From: Phlebiopsis flavidoalba | Taxonomy: Eukaryota; Basidiomycota; Agaricomycetes; Polyporales; Phanerochaetaceae | Direction of reading: 5' to 3' | DNA: 64,000 bases | Assembly: GCA_035772785.1 (NCBI GenBank) | Contig: JAOCPU010000018.1 | Location: 434,001 to 498,000, forward strand | Shown: piece by piece, positions 1-10,284 of the stretch | How the letters are laid out: each line of letters starts with the position of its first letter | How positions within the stretch are numbered: the stretch's first letter is position 1 | The notes under the pieces: generated by a model | Database searches by the model: none | Seen by the model: only the letters and a program-made list of their open reading frames with translations | Told to the model about the DNA's origin: nothing | Position numbers and translations under genes: made by a program

Positions 1-2041
1 TACGGACTACGCTTTGAAGCTCCCGTCACAAACACTGACTGACACCTCCTTCTCTGCCAGCTGGTGTTCCCCAAGTTCACTACTTCGGTCAGGAGGGTCT
101 GCACAATGTCCTCGTCATCGACCTCCTTGGACGCCAACCTTGAGGATCTATTCGACATGTGCGGTCGGAAGTTCACAATCAAAAACGTATGCATGGCAGC
201 AAAACAAATGGTGTGTCCTCCCTTCTTTTTTGCGCCTCCCGGATCCTGGACGAGGGCCAACTGTGCTCTTCGGGCATCGTGTCCGCTCAAGCGGACCTAC
301 GGTCCACGTTTCCCTCGCGGTTCAAACTATTGTGCTCAAACTCGTTCCGGGTATTGACAAGTGTCATGCAGATAACACGTGTGCAATCTATCCACGACAA
401 GTCCCTCATTTACCGAGACATCAAGCCTGATAATTTCCTCATCGGTGTCCCCGGAAGCAAGAACGCCAATACAGTCCATATCATTGGTATGTTCATTGCC
501 GTATTATCCTGTTTACCCACCTCCCTTTACTCCTGTCACAAATTGATTTCTTTGACCATTCGTCTTATCTTGCCACCACCCCTTGAGGGCAACCGATGAC
601 ATCGGAGGTCGTAATACGTGTGTGGATCAGCACGTTGATGCTTTGGCATGGAACGATTTCCATCTGCGTCGATGCGCGGTACAAGCCTCATTTTCTGCTC
701 TTGATTCTTGCCAGCCGAGAGCGGCACTTTCACAGCTCATCTGAAATTACATTCGCGTCGCCATGAGTTGCTAAACATTCTCAATTATCATCAGACTTCG
801 GTATGGCCAAGCTTTATCGTGACCCGAAAACCAAACAACACATTCCATATAACCGGGAGCGCAAGTCCTTGTCAGGCACTGCCCTTTTCAATCCCCTCCC
901 CCCGTTACATGTCAATCAACACGCATTTGGGACGCGAACAGTCACGACGAGACGACCTGGAGTCTCTGGGTCATGTCTTCATGTATTTCCTTCGGGGTGG
1001 TCTTCCCATGGCAAGGCCTCAGGGCTGCGACCAACAACAAACAGAAGTACGAGAAAATCGGCGAGAAGAAAACAGACCACTCCGATTGATGAGTTATGCG
1101 AGAGTTTCCCTGGTACGTTGTGGCTTTTTTTGGCCTTGTGACGCGATGGCTGAATATCGCGCAGAGGGAATTCAGCATTTACCATGCACTATGTGCGAAA
1201 GCTTGGCTTCGAAGAGTCAGCTTCTGATTATGATTTCTTGCGCGAGCTGTTCTCCAAGCGGTCCTCAAGAACATTGGCGAAATTGGAAGATGGCGTGTAC
1301 GGAACTGGATGTTGCTCAATGGAGGCAAGGGCTTCGAGGCAGGCCAGGTGAGCTGTGACATAAATCTCCCTACCGGATTTGTATCTAATATGAGCTCTTC
1401 TGCTTCTGTAGAAGAGCTGCATCGCGAGTCTACCCACGGAGCGCACACGCGTGAACACCGAACTCGCTGACCGCGAACACGCTCACCGTCGCTCAGCCAG
1501 TCAGCCCACTCGATCAGCAAAGCCCCCAGCTCTCCTCTTGTCGCACCCTCTCCGGCTGTAGTCAAGGCAAGTCGGCGCACTGCGCCGCAAGATAGCCCTC
1601 GTGGTGGCTCTCGCGAACAGATCAGCGTCCAAACCTTTGGCACCGAACAGCAGACGAGCTAGTCAGCACCGCGGGGACCGTGAGCGCGAACGGGACAGCA
1701 CGCTTGTCGCGTCGCATCCGTATGCCAACCCTTCTGGGCAGCAAAACGGCTATCGCAAAACACTGCGTACGGTGGCTCGTCGCCAGTTCAATACAACGGC
1801 ATGGGCCAGCTCGGGACCAGCAACAACTCGCCCGTTATGCCAAACTCGTCCGATTAACATGTACGGCCAGCAACGGCAAACAAATGGCGACATGAACAGC
1901 ATGCCTTCGAGAGCCAATGGTGTGGCCGCACCGAAGGGTGTCAACATGTACAATGATCAGAACGGCGCGATCATGGACCAGGACGCGCACGGCGATGCTG
2001 GCAAGCGAGGGTTCTGGGCAGCGTTCTGCTGTCGCGCGTAG
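1..2041 (+). CDS. Casein kinase 1, YCK type (5' end outside window)
   Basis: Ser/Thr kinase of the CK1 family, membrane-anchored YCK subtype. The window opens inside the N-lobe: after an acceptor at about 60 come a [14 protein letters not shown] segment and [14 protein letters not shown]. The catalytic loop [14 protein letters not shown] lies at 405-440 and [16 protein letters not shown] at 794-842. [20 protein letters not shown] and the CK1-specific [18 protein letters not shown] block follow. Clear introns are 211-371, 487-794, 1113-1164 and 1348-1411. The low-complexity tail ends in FWAAFCCRA; a terminal Cys pair is the palmitoylation signal of YCK kinases, so a plasma-membrane location is inferred. 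The reading frame is broken by an extra A near 1008, an extra A near 1072 and an unexplained 19 nt at 884-902. In such a conserved essential gene I suspect sequence error more than a pseudogene. Identity is secure; exact exon ends are not. Confidence 0.88.
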
Positions 2042-3238
2042 ACGACAATCAAACGTCTGTCACTGGTTGGCAGTCGCAACAGGTCACTATTCATGTGCGT
2101 CTTGCCGCTTTTAATCACATCCTCACGGGGGTGCTGATATCCGTTCGCACAGGTGTTCCAAGGATTTTTGAAGTTCATACGAATGACGAACGCAAGATAT
2201 CTATCCTATAATACCTTTAGCCTAATTCCGCGGACCCCCTACTTGGCCTACACGGCGGCGCCCGACTAAATGCCTGCTTGTCAACCTGCTCTCGTCCTCT
2301 CAAGCTCATGGTTTCCATACGACTGTACGAATTGCGTTCATCATCTTGCATAGTTATACCCCATCCGTTCAGTCTGATCACGACCACCGAGCCTAGCAAT
2401 CGCTCTTTCTGTACACTCACGACGACATTGCAAGCACCCTCCGCATACGCACGCGCAAACGTTCACCGCCTCTAGCCTCGCACGCTCACATATCCATCCT
2501 ATCACGGACGCTCTGGATCGAGTGCAAGGAAGCACTGCCGCATTTTTCTCATCTCTTCTAGCTTTCTGTCACTTTTACGCTTGTATATGATATCGTCCAC
2601 GAGACCATTCATCGACATTTCTCCCATTTCCAACCCTTTATATTCATCCTCCAGCTTCGCATCGGTGCTGGGCTTGCCAGGGTTTTTTTGTCGAAAGAAT
2701 CTCCTGCTATCACCTTTCTTTGGTCGTCCACTGTACTGTCTGGTTACTCTGTACATAAGACTTAGTATTTACATAAGTTCTTCAGTATTTAGATTTTTTT
2801 TCTTACGATGCAACAAAATTCCGGCTGAGGTCGAAGCTGGAAACTCCCGGTGCCCGAGGGCCGAGAGCGCGCGTCCTTTGCACGATTTCAGCATCCATAT
2901 TTGGCAAGTGGCGTGCTAGCCTGAACGGTCATGTTGGGGCATCTTGTCCTCTCTCACAATTGGTCTCGGGTGCACGTCAAACTTGATTGCTCTGAGATGA
3001 CTAGTTATCATTACCTTTGGGAGTAATATAAAGGCATTTTACAGAGGCATAGTCGAGGCACGTCACAGGATATGGGTCAGTCTCATGATCGTTTATCTAC
3101 AGCTTTCAGGTAGCGTACTAGTAGTATCTAGCAAACTTCGACCCAGATCTGTAGTATTCCCACTAAATACGGGATCGAAGTCGCACGAGTAGCGTATTGG
3201 TGTTGGCCCTACTTATAGCTTCGCAAACGGCTCAGCTC
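2042..3238. other. Intergenic, no gene seen
   Basis: This is the 3' region between the casein kinase (+) and a converging F-box gene (-). Short open frames on both strands, for example 2502-2756 (-) and 2581-2919 (+), show no recognisable motif or sensible exon structure. I treat them as chance openings; part of the stretch is probably kinase 3' UTR. Confidence 0.5.
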
Positions 3239-4680
3239 CTAAGAGTCGTACGGTACGGCAAGCCAGAGACGTACCTTTCTCCATATTCTCGGAAACAAGG
3301 GCGCGAGGTACTGTTCTTCAATCGCCTTCATTGAAGCTTTGGAATGATATCTTCCGAGATGTCCAGTGTGACCTGGAGGTCTTTCATCAATAGGAGCTCG
3401 TCTTCGACTGCCTTAAATCGATCAGGATGGGAGCGCCGGACGTTTTCAAGCGAGTCCCGTGGAGGACGAGATATGTAGTCCGAAGTTGATAGGATGAAAC
3501 ATTAAGCAAGTCGCTTCAAGTGTGGCGCACAGTTGGGGGTCAGCGCGAATGCCATGCAGGATCTCGTAGAGTAGGCCTCCCACGTCCAACGGCGGAAGGT
3601 GTATTCACGAGATAGATGTGTAATTTAATTAGGGGAATGAAGATTGGGACAATGGTGAAATATTTCGTCTAGGAGATCTGGCTCAAAGAAGCGCCCTGAT
3701 TCGTCTACGATTAGTAGAGAACACGGTGCTTCTGAAGATGCTCCGTACTCACTGCGAGGGAATAGTGGCACCACAACAGCTCCAGAGGCCGAAGCCCAGA
3801 TTCAAGATTTGGTGTCCAACCCGGGATAGGATTTCTTGCAATGCACGTATCTCAGAGCCATGCCAAAAGTAGCGATAGACATCTTCAATGTCCAAGGATG
3901 TCAGAGAGTGATATACGCTGGATGGAGAGTCGGACACTGCTTGTAAGATTGTGTGTAATTGGAACGCGGTGTCATCAACAGTGATTGCTCCGATAGAGCA
4001 GCTCTGGGGTAGCTGGAAGACTGGGGATTCTAGTTCTCGGGAGCCGTCGAAGGCCGACAGCCGCAGCTCTCCGATGGACTTGAAGAGGAACAAGGTAGTC
4101 AACGACGCTGCTCCTCGTGGTCCTGCGCCATGGTACATATTTTGAGAGCGACAAGCTCCGTAGAGAGAGGCCTTCTTTTTGAGTGCCGTATATAGTTTTG
4201 AGCGATCTCTTCTACCGTGCCCAATAGAGCTGTAGCCTGGAGTCGAAGATCGTGTAGTTTAGACAGCATATGGAGAATATGAAGATGGGGATCGGATGTA
4301 AAAGAGTAGTGCCTGAGCTACGTAGCTGTCTCAAAGTAGCTACGGGCTGCAGTGAGAGCAATGAGATCGACGTTTGCGATGGTTGGATTGCGTTGGAGAA
4401 GGTCGAGGAGGTTGGGGAATGTTGGCGGATGTAGACGACGTCCGCAGTTATAACCGCCCCAGATTCATACTTTCGTCCCAATCCCTGGCTTCTTGGTACT
4501 GCCGCTCGTGTGAAGCAGTAGCGTACCCGAACGTCCTTGAAGACATACGGCAAGCAAACCGAACGGAGGCTGCGATGACGTACAAGAAAGCGACACTACG
4601 TCTGATTTGTCGTCGAATGCAGCAGGTAGTAAGTTTGCAATCATATACCATATCTCTGGCGGGAGAGAGATTGTAGTCAT
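3239..4680 (-). CDS. F-box protein, agaricomycete type
   Basis: The N-terminus, starting at 4680, reads MTTISLPPEIWYMIANLLPA, the typical opening of an F-box: a Pro-rich start, the E-[IL]-W core, then a serine/cysteine-rich turn ending in CTSSQ. An alternative upstream in-frame ATG is at 4764. The rest is in alternating frames. A long central block at 3749-4138 looks like the leucine-rich body common in basidiomycete F-box proteins. A downstream piece at 3650-3700 reads FFEPDLLDEIFHHCPNL. The last recognisable piece, KAIEEQYLAPLFPRIWRK, runs to a stop at 3239. F-box proteins are substrate adaptors of SCF ubiquitin ligases; the substrate cannot be guessed. Frames are broken at several points and introns were not resolved. 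Confidence 0.65.
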
Positions 4681-5515
4681 CCCGTCTGTAGTTGGCCTCA
4701 AGAGCGTAGGAGATGTATGCACAGGGCTACCCTGTGAGTCGCGGACTATCGGACTATGCGGCAATTAGCGGGCCCCGCATTACTTTTCCACGCCGCTCAC
4801 GAGGCAGTGAGTATGAAAATGCAACCACCTCAAGAAGTGAGTTTTTTTGAGTGATAGCACATAGCTGGAGTCGGGAGTCAATGTTTTACCAACGCGTGTG
4901 ATAGTCAATTGGTGATGTTCTTGAATCATATCAATGTGAGCCACGGCAAACGTCCAAAACAGCGCTTGCAATGAAAGGGATCTACAACACAATATGTACA
5001 AACGGAAGGTGTAGTCTGATAGGAGTTCTATGTAAGTAGTAATTATTAAGATTCGAGAGGAATGGTATGCCATCTGAGCCAAATGTGGAGCGATTACTAC
5101 GAAAGCGAGTGGCGAAATCAGTTCCCCGCATGCTTGCCTCGGACAGAGCAGAGGACTGATGGACAAGGCCCTCCGGTCGTGACCAAACAGTGTTGCAGTT
5201 CTGTAGAGGGGGTGTTTGTTGACGTTCCTCAAGTTAAACCGTTGTGTAAAAGCATGCCCTATGAGACGTCTTCTCACGTCTCTCATGGCACATCGCATGG
5301 GCCCAAGTCTTGACGAGTAGAAAATCCATCGTGAAGGAAGCAGCTACAGAGGGATGACTGGGTTGACCCCAGGGTTAACCGAAGCTACAAGGAGTGGATG
5401 GGCAGAGTGCGGAACAGGTAACTTCACGCGTAAAAATTAGAACCTCGAGGGAAGTATGACAGCAATGGAATAGCAAAGGATGGGTTGTGTTGGGGACACA
5501 TACTCTAATATACCT
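4681..5515. other. Intergenic with one unassigned open frame
   Basis: A minus-strand open frame of 172 codons (4780-5298) has hydrophobic runs but no motif I recognise, and the opposite strand is also open at 5062-5313. With no domain and no splice structure I do not call a gene here. Confidence 0.4.
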
Positions 5516-6483
5516 CTAGACTCGCAATGGAAGAATCCTGCGTCCCGTCGTTCGCGTTTCAACGTCTGCCGCGCCTCGCATGCCCATACCTGCTGCCGTC
5601 CTCTTCCCTGACCCACCAAACCCATTACCCATCGCCAGCGGCGCATTGCCTCCTTGCAACATACGAATGACACAATGTATAACCTGCATTGGCCGCCTGC
5701 TTCCCACACACCTTCGCGCTTATATCCTTGATACCCGCAGCTTTGCATATTTGGTGAATGTACGGGTTGCAGCGCAAGCCGAAGCCGACGGGACGTGGGC
5801 GTAGAAATTATCTTGGTGGAAGAGAATTTGCTCTCCATCTCTGTCCATACAGTCCGGTTTTCGAACCGGTCCAAACCCGATCCATGGTACGAATAGCTTC
5901 TTCGGTGGCCTTGTTGACCGCAAACAGCCAAATCACTTGGGTGAGTCGTGTAGCCGTACCCCAAAAGTCCGTTTCACCGGGTGCCTACGACAACCAAGAC
6001 GGCCTGCGAGTGCATTTTACCCTTGCCCGTCTGTTGCGTGACGCCTTTGCGTACGAGAACGTATCGTGGTGGATGAGGGAAGGCTTCGTCGTGCTGAGAA
6101 GGAAAGGTCTCGAGTTTTCGCGCTCTTGCGGGATTTTGTGGCCCTTCATCCATGTCGATATATCCTTTGAACCGTCCTTGTTACGCCATCTGACGCTCGT
6201 AGGGTACGGAGAAGTCTCGTCCACTGGGAAGTTCACCAACCTCGACGTCGTCGAGAACAGGATCGCGTTCCATGAGGTTTGGCCATGGTATATGAGTCTC
6301 CTCTTCCTCCGTCACGTCAAGTCGTGTGGATTGGGACAAGGATGAGGAAGTGTCCGCCGACGGAGGAGTTGTGGTAGAGTTGTGACGGACGGAGACGGTA
6401 GGGAGAGTGCGCACGCGCAGAGCAGGTAGAGAAGAGCGTAGTGGTCTCAAGTTGTTGAGAGCATGTTTTGTGAGGCGAAGCAT
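5516..6483 (-). CDS. MRPS5: Mitochondrial small ribosomal subunit protein uS5m
   Basis: The N-terminus MLRLTKHALNNLRPLRSS is Arg/Leu-rich without acidic residues, as in a mitochondrial presequence, and is followed by VRHNSTTT. The S5 double-stranded-RNA-binding block follows: VTQQTGKGKMHSQAVLVVVG, then NGLLGYG. Next come VNKATEEAIRTMD, RFENRTVWTEMESKF and the C-terminal S5 fold piece VGFGLRCNPYIHQICKAAGI. The end reads MQVIHCVIRMLQGGNAPLAM and GMGMRGAADVETR, as expected for the mitochondrial S5 family. The frame from the ATG at 6483 is open for about 500 nt apart from two in-frame stops (6181-6183 and 5974-5976). It then shifts near 5870 and 5790. The gene is divergent from the ELYS-like gene with 240 bp between starts. 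The family call is strong; whether the copy is functional depends on resequencing. Confidence 0.88.
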
Positions 6484-6723
6484 TGTGTCCTCGATGGTTG
6501 GGAGGCGTCGTCCTAAGCCAGCTATTTCTCCCGCCTGGCCGGAATTGTTGATCGGCCACGTGATGAGGCGTTTATTCCGGTGCGCGCGTCAGAGCCTGGG
6601 TTTGTTAGTCTGCGACTACCTCGCTGCTTGGCCCTCACCGACGACACTTCCACCCTACCCCTTTACTTAACGGACCTTAATTCTACTCTACTGGCGCACC
6701 ATTTGCTTGTGTCTCCCCGCGCA
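6484..6723. promoter_or_regulatory. Bidirectional promoter region with a CACGTG box
   Basis: These 240 bp separate the start codons of uS5m (-) and the ELYS-like gene (+), so both promoters must lie largely here. A palindromic CACGTG at 6557-6562 matches the core bound by bHLH factors such as Cbf1. Binding is inferred only. Confidence 0.45.
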
Positions 6724-9569
6724 ATGGAGGAAACGAATATGCAAGAAACCGATGTTCAACAGGTGGATGTTTCGATCAATTTGGTACAGAGCGCGTCCAC
6801 TGACACGCGTCACAGTTGCAGGAGGAGCTAGGCCACATCGTTTCTATTCGATATCTCGCCAGAGAAATTCCCATGGCGCGTTTCCGACACCTCGACGGAT
6901 TGAAGAACGTCGTGCCTGCATGTCCGACGTGCTCCTCTTCGACATGGTCCTCGCAGCGGGGGTACCAAGCACCCAGATGCTCTATACCCCCAGCCACGCG
7001 ACGTAGAGGACCTGAAACGACTACTCGATGCAATTGAAGAAACATCGTATGATGGGTTAAGAAGGATTGTCTCGTCATACTACCTGCTAAGTGGCATGAA
7101 GACACACCGGGCTAGAGCGTCTCTTTCAAGAATGCTACACGGGCATACAGCCGCAGTTTGTGCACCTTGCGGACGCGTATTGGTCACGTCGATTCCGGAA
7201 CCCCAGACGTAGCGGTATGTCAAATCTGTCTCATGCTAGCAGCAGTTTTGTTTGATATTTCCATTAGCGTGCCGTATCCTTGCTTTCTGACGCACGCATC
7301 GACCGGAACTATCCCTCTAAAATTATCTGAAGCCCTCGCTCTGGAAAAAAATGCAATGAACTTATCCTGAGATACGTCCGTACTGCGAAACCCCTGCTTA
7401 TCCAGCCCGACGACATCGACGCGTATATTCAATAGCTCTCGCCGAGTCCAGTCTTCTCGAGGCGTGGCAATACCAGCGTAGCTTCCCTGAACACAGTGAA
7501 GTGCGCCGACAAGATAGTACAGTAATATCTTGGAATGGTGTTTGACACGTAAGTCATTGTATGTTCTTCTGATGAGGATTCGATGTTAACCTCGAACAGG
7601 GAATCACAGCCAAACCACGCGCAAGACCCTCGCACAACTACTTGCGTTTCCCTTCTCTCCATACGAGCAAGGTCTTCTACACAAGTATGCTCTAAATCCG
7701 CCACCAGACCTGCCCATTTCCTCCATACCGGTCAACAAGACCTTGCGTGTGTTCGCCTCATTCAAGGCGGCCCGTCTTTCCGAAGCCGTCAAATTGGATA
7801 GGCAGATTGCCATCACTCCTCGTCAGAGGAACATTTTCGGGGAAGCTCAATGAACAAGCTCGTAAGGTTGCCGCCGATAGGAAACAAATCATGGAAGAAA
7901 TCATGGCTGTCATGCCTGCGGCTGAGCGCATGCTCCTAGAAACCGAGCTCGAGACAATGCCGGAGAACGGCGAGGCTGGTTCACCTGTCAGCAAGGCCGC
8001 TGAGGCGCGAATCTCCGAAGGTCAACGGCAAAGAGAGTCATATCTCTAAGCGAGGCCCCCGCAAAACGGTACTTAACGAGCCTCCCCTTCTGCCTATCCC
8101 CCAACGGTCCTGGCGCTCCCCGCTTTGGCGGCCCAATCTCGACAAACGCTAGTACAACATCGTTCGCTGCAGCCAGGAGTGTCTTCGACTCAATCTCAAC
8201 AGGCAATCCCGCTGCCGAGGCCCAGCATCAGCCTAAACCGCTGACCTCGGAGGACACACACAAAACACAGACACCCCTCATCGACTCACAAGATGCCCCT
8301 TCGGTGGGTATGCTGCCCAGGCAAGTCGGACGAAGATTTTGCGCAGTCCATCCTCAGCGAGAATCGCCAAGTCCCCGAAAGCTCGCAGTGGCCCAGTATC
8401 CCTCCCCCCTTGATACTCGTGGCACTGCCCCCCCCCCCCCGCGAACAATTGGGATTGCACAAACGCATTCTTTAAGCCCACCGTCACCGCAAGGGCCCTC
8501 CGTCGGCCTCCAAAACGACCCCCGCCCGATGAATCATCGCCAGACGACCGGCTCCTCATCGAGCAGACCGCTCTCATTCAGGCTCTGCTATGGATGTAGT
8601 TGAACTGCTACAAGAGTATTGGGACATTGAGATGGAAAGGGGGGGGGAGGGTGGGGAGGAATGGGGGGGTGCGGATTGATGAGCGTTGGGGGGAGGGGGA
8701 TAAGGGTGAAGGGGTTGTATGTGGGGGGGGGAAGGGGGGGGGGGGGGGTAGGGGGGGGGGGGGGGGCGGGGGGGGAGGGGGGAGGGGGGGGGGGGGAAAG
8801 AGGGGGGGGAGAGGGGGGGGGGGGGGGGGCGGGAGATGGGGGGAGGGGATGGGCCGAGCGTCTGCCCGACTGCCCCTCCCATCCCTCTCCACTCGATCCC
8901 TGAAACAGTCATACTTCTGGCCAGAGAAGACAGGGGAAGGCTTTTCGAATAGCATCTGTCCTTCTCTCTATCAACGCGCTGTAAGCACAGAAGATCTCTT
9001 CTGCAAGCCGCAAAGCCCCGTCAGCTACACCTGCGCCTCCTAGGTGGCAGTTCAATATAGGCACCTGAAACAGAACCAGGGTCTTGACTCAGTCGACGCG
9101 GAAGAGCAGATCGTCTGACCAAGATCTTCAACATACTGTAATCCCACTGCGCTCACTCCACCTCCCACGACCGTCCACCACGGAGAACAAACCCACACGG
9201 ACTCCGCACGTACGACAAGCTCGGGCGAGGCAGAATCTTTCAACGAAGCGTCCCCGTGTGCATTCCTCGACGAAAGAGGATGGATACACGTCTGCGACGC
9301 CTTTTTTACCACCGTTCTAGGCACCACTACGGCGGCCACGCAAATCCTCTCGGGATCGAGGGCGCTGAAGAGCCGAAGGCCACGGGAAGGGTGCACGCAG
9401 AGGGCGACAGACGGTCATCGCCGGCTTATGTCTGGCTCAGCAGCGAGGATCATCGCCCGAACCAATGTCCCCTGAGGCTCCCTTAGAACGAGGGAGCAGC
9501 TACAGCTACCCCGCACACCAGCACAAGAGGCGGGGCTCGCAAAACAGCGTTAGAACCCTTCTGTGTTAG
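6724..9569 (+). CDS. ELYS-like nuclear pore assembly protein
   Basis: The start MEETNMQETDVQQVD at 6724 leads into FDISPEKFPWRVSD, IEERRACMSDVLLFDMVLAA and DVEDLKRLLDAIEETSYDGL. LVYYLLKWHED, FVHLADAYW, YVRTAKPLLIQPDDIDAYI and FPFSPYEQGLLHKYALNPPP follow. This order matches the conserved ELYS-like domain of fungal proteins related to S. pombe Ely5 and animal ELYS, which tie Nup107-160 complex assembly to chromatin. The remainder is low-complexity and probably disordered. It contains a 200-nt G-rich tract (8638-8845) and a short piece, FLTTVLGTTTAATQILSG, resembling a conserved tail motif. Frames shift often and introns are only partly resolved. The 3' end is the best-supported stop, near 9569; the C-terminal half could be mis-spliced in my reading. 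Confidence 0.75.
8638..8845 (+). repeat. G-rich low-complexity tract
   Basis: About 200 nt are almost all G on the plus strand, with scattered A, T and C and many uninterrupted runs of 6 to 12 G. It lies in the 3' coding part of the ELYS-like gene. Such a tract could form G-quadruplexes and is also a classic site of sequencing and assembly error, so its exact length should not be trusted. Confidence 0.8.
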
Positions 9570-10284
9570 GTGAGTGTCCATGATAACGGATCCTAATTCT
9601 CAGTGCGACGTCCTCTTGGGTTTCTTTGCGGATGACAATGGTCGCGCTCTTCGAAAGACTGTCATTTGTTACCATCTCATCGTGCAACATATAAATACGT
9701 AAACCATCATGTGCGTTGCCAAACTCCTGGGATTTCGCAGCCGGGCTCGAGGACTTGATTCTACAAAACATCGGATTCTAAGCATCCTGTCATTCCTGAT
9801 GGCAATGTTCATTAACATCTCACGAACGACGAAAAGACTTTCAACACAAACGCATGTTCGATGTAAAGACAAGTAGTTCGATATGGTCATACTAGGGAAT
9901 ATGAATACATAAGTAGGGTACAAAAACTATTCTTCTACTGTGTCGTAGGACAAAGTTGGACAACAACAGGGTACCCGCATGACGAATAAAGAATATACGC
10001 GGTGCGAGGCATTATAGCGTGTGAATGGGATAAGATAGGCAATGCGTATCAATGGGCGACGTGATGAGGGATATGAACAGACGATAATACGTGAATGAAA
10101 AAATGCAAGGAAAAGTGCACATATTTTTCCAAGAAAGAGTAATCCCCAAGCAGGATAAATCCCCCCCGAAACGCCCATGGTTCCCTATCCGTGCAGGGGA
10201 TGCATAACAGCCGCGAAGAACCGACCCGGAGAAAACCAGTCCTTCGCCCGCAACCGCCCGCTTCGTCGTGCGTCGGCGCATGCC
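9570..10284. other. Convergent intergenic region, no gene seen
   Basis: This lies between the end of the ELYS-like gene (+) and the end of the protein kinase gene (-). It is AT-richer than the flanks. The minus-strand open frames here carry no recognisable motif; I expect two 3' UTRs. Confidence 0.5.

Noticed and set aside
4780..5298. 172-codon hydrophobic minus-strand frame as a membrane protein gene
   Set aside because: No family motif, no intron structure and an overlapping opposite open frame; evidence is too thin to call.
8574..9043. Long Pro- or Gly-rich frames on both strands
   Set aside because: They are produced by the G-run tract, which is open in every frame that avoids stops, so they are not evidence for separate genes.
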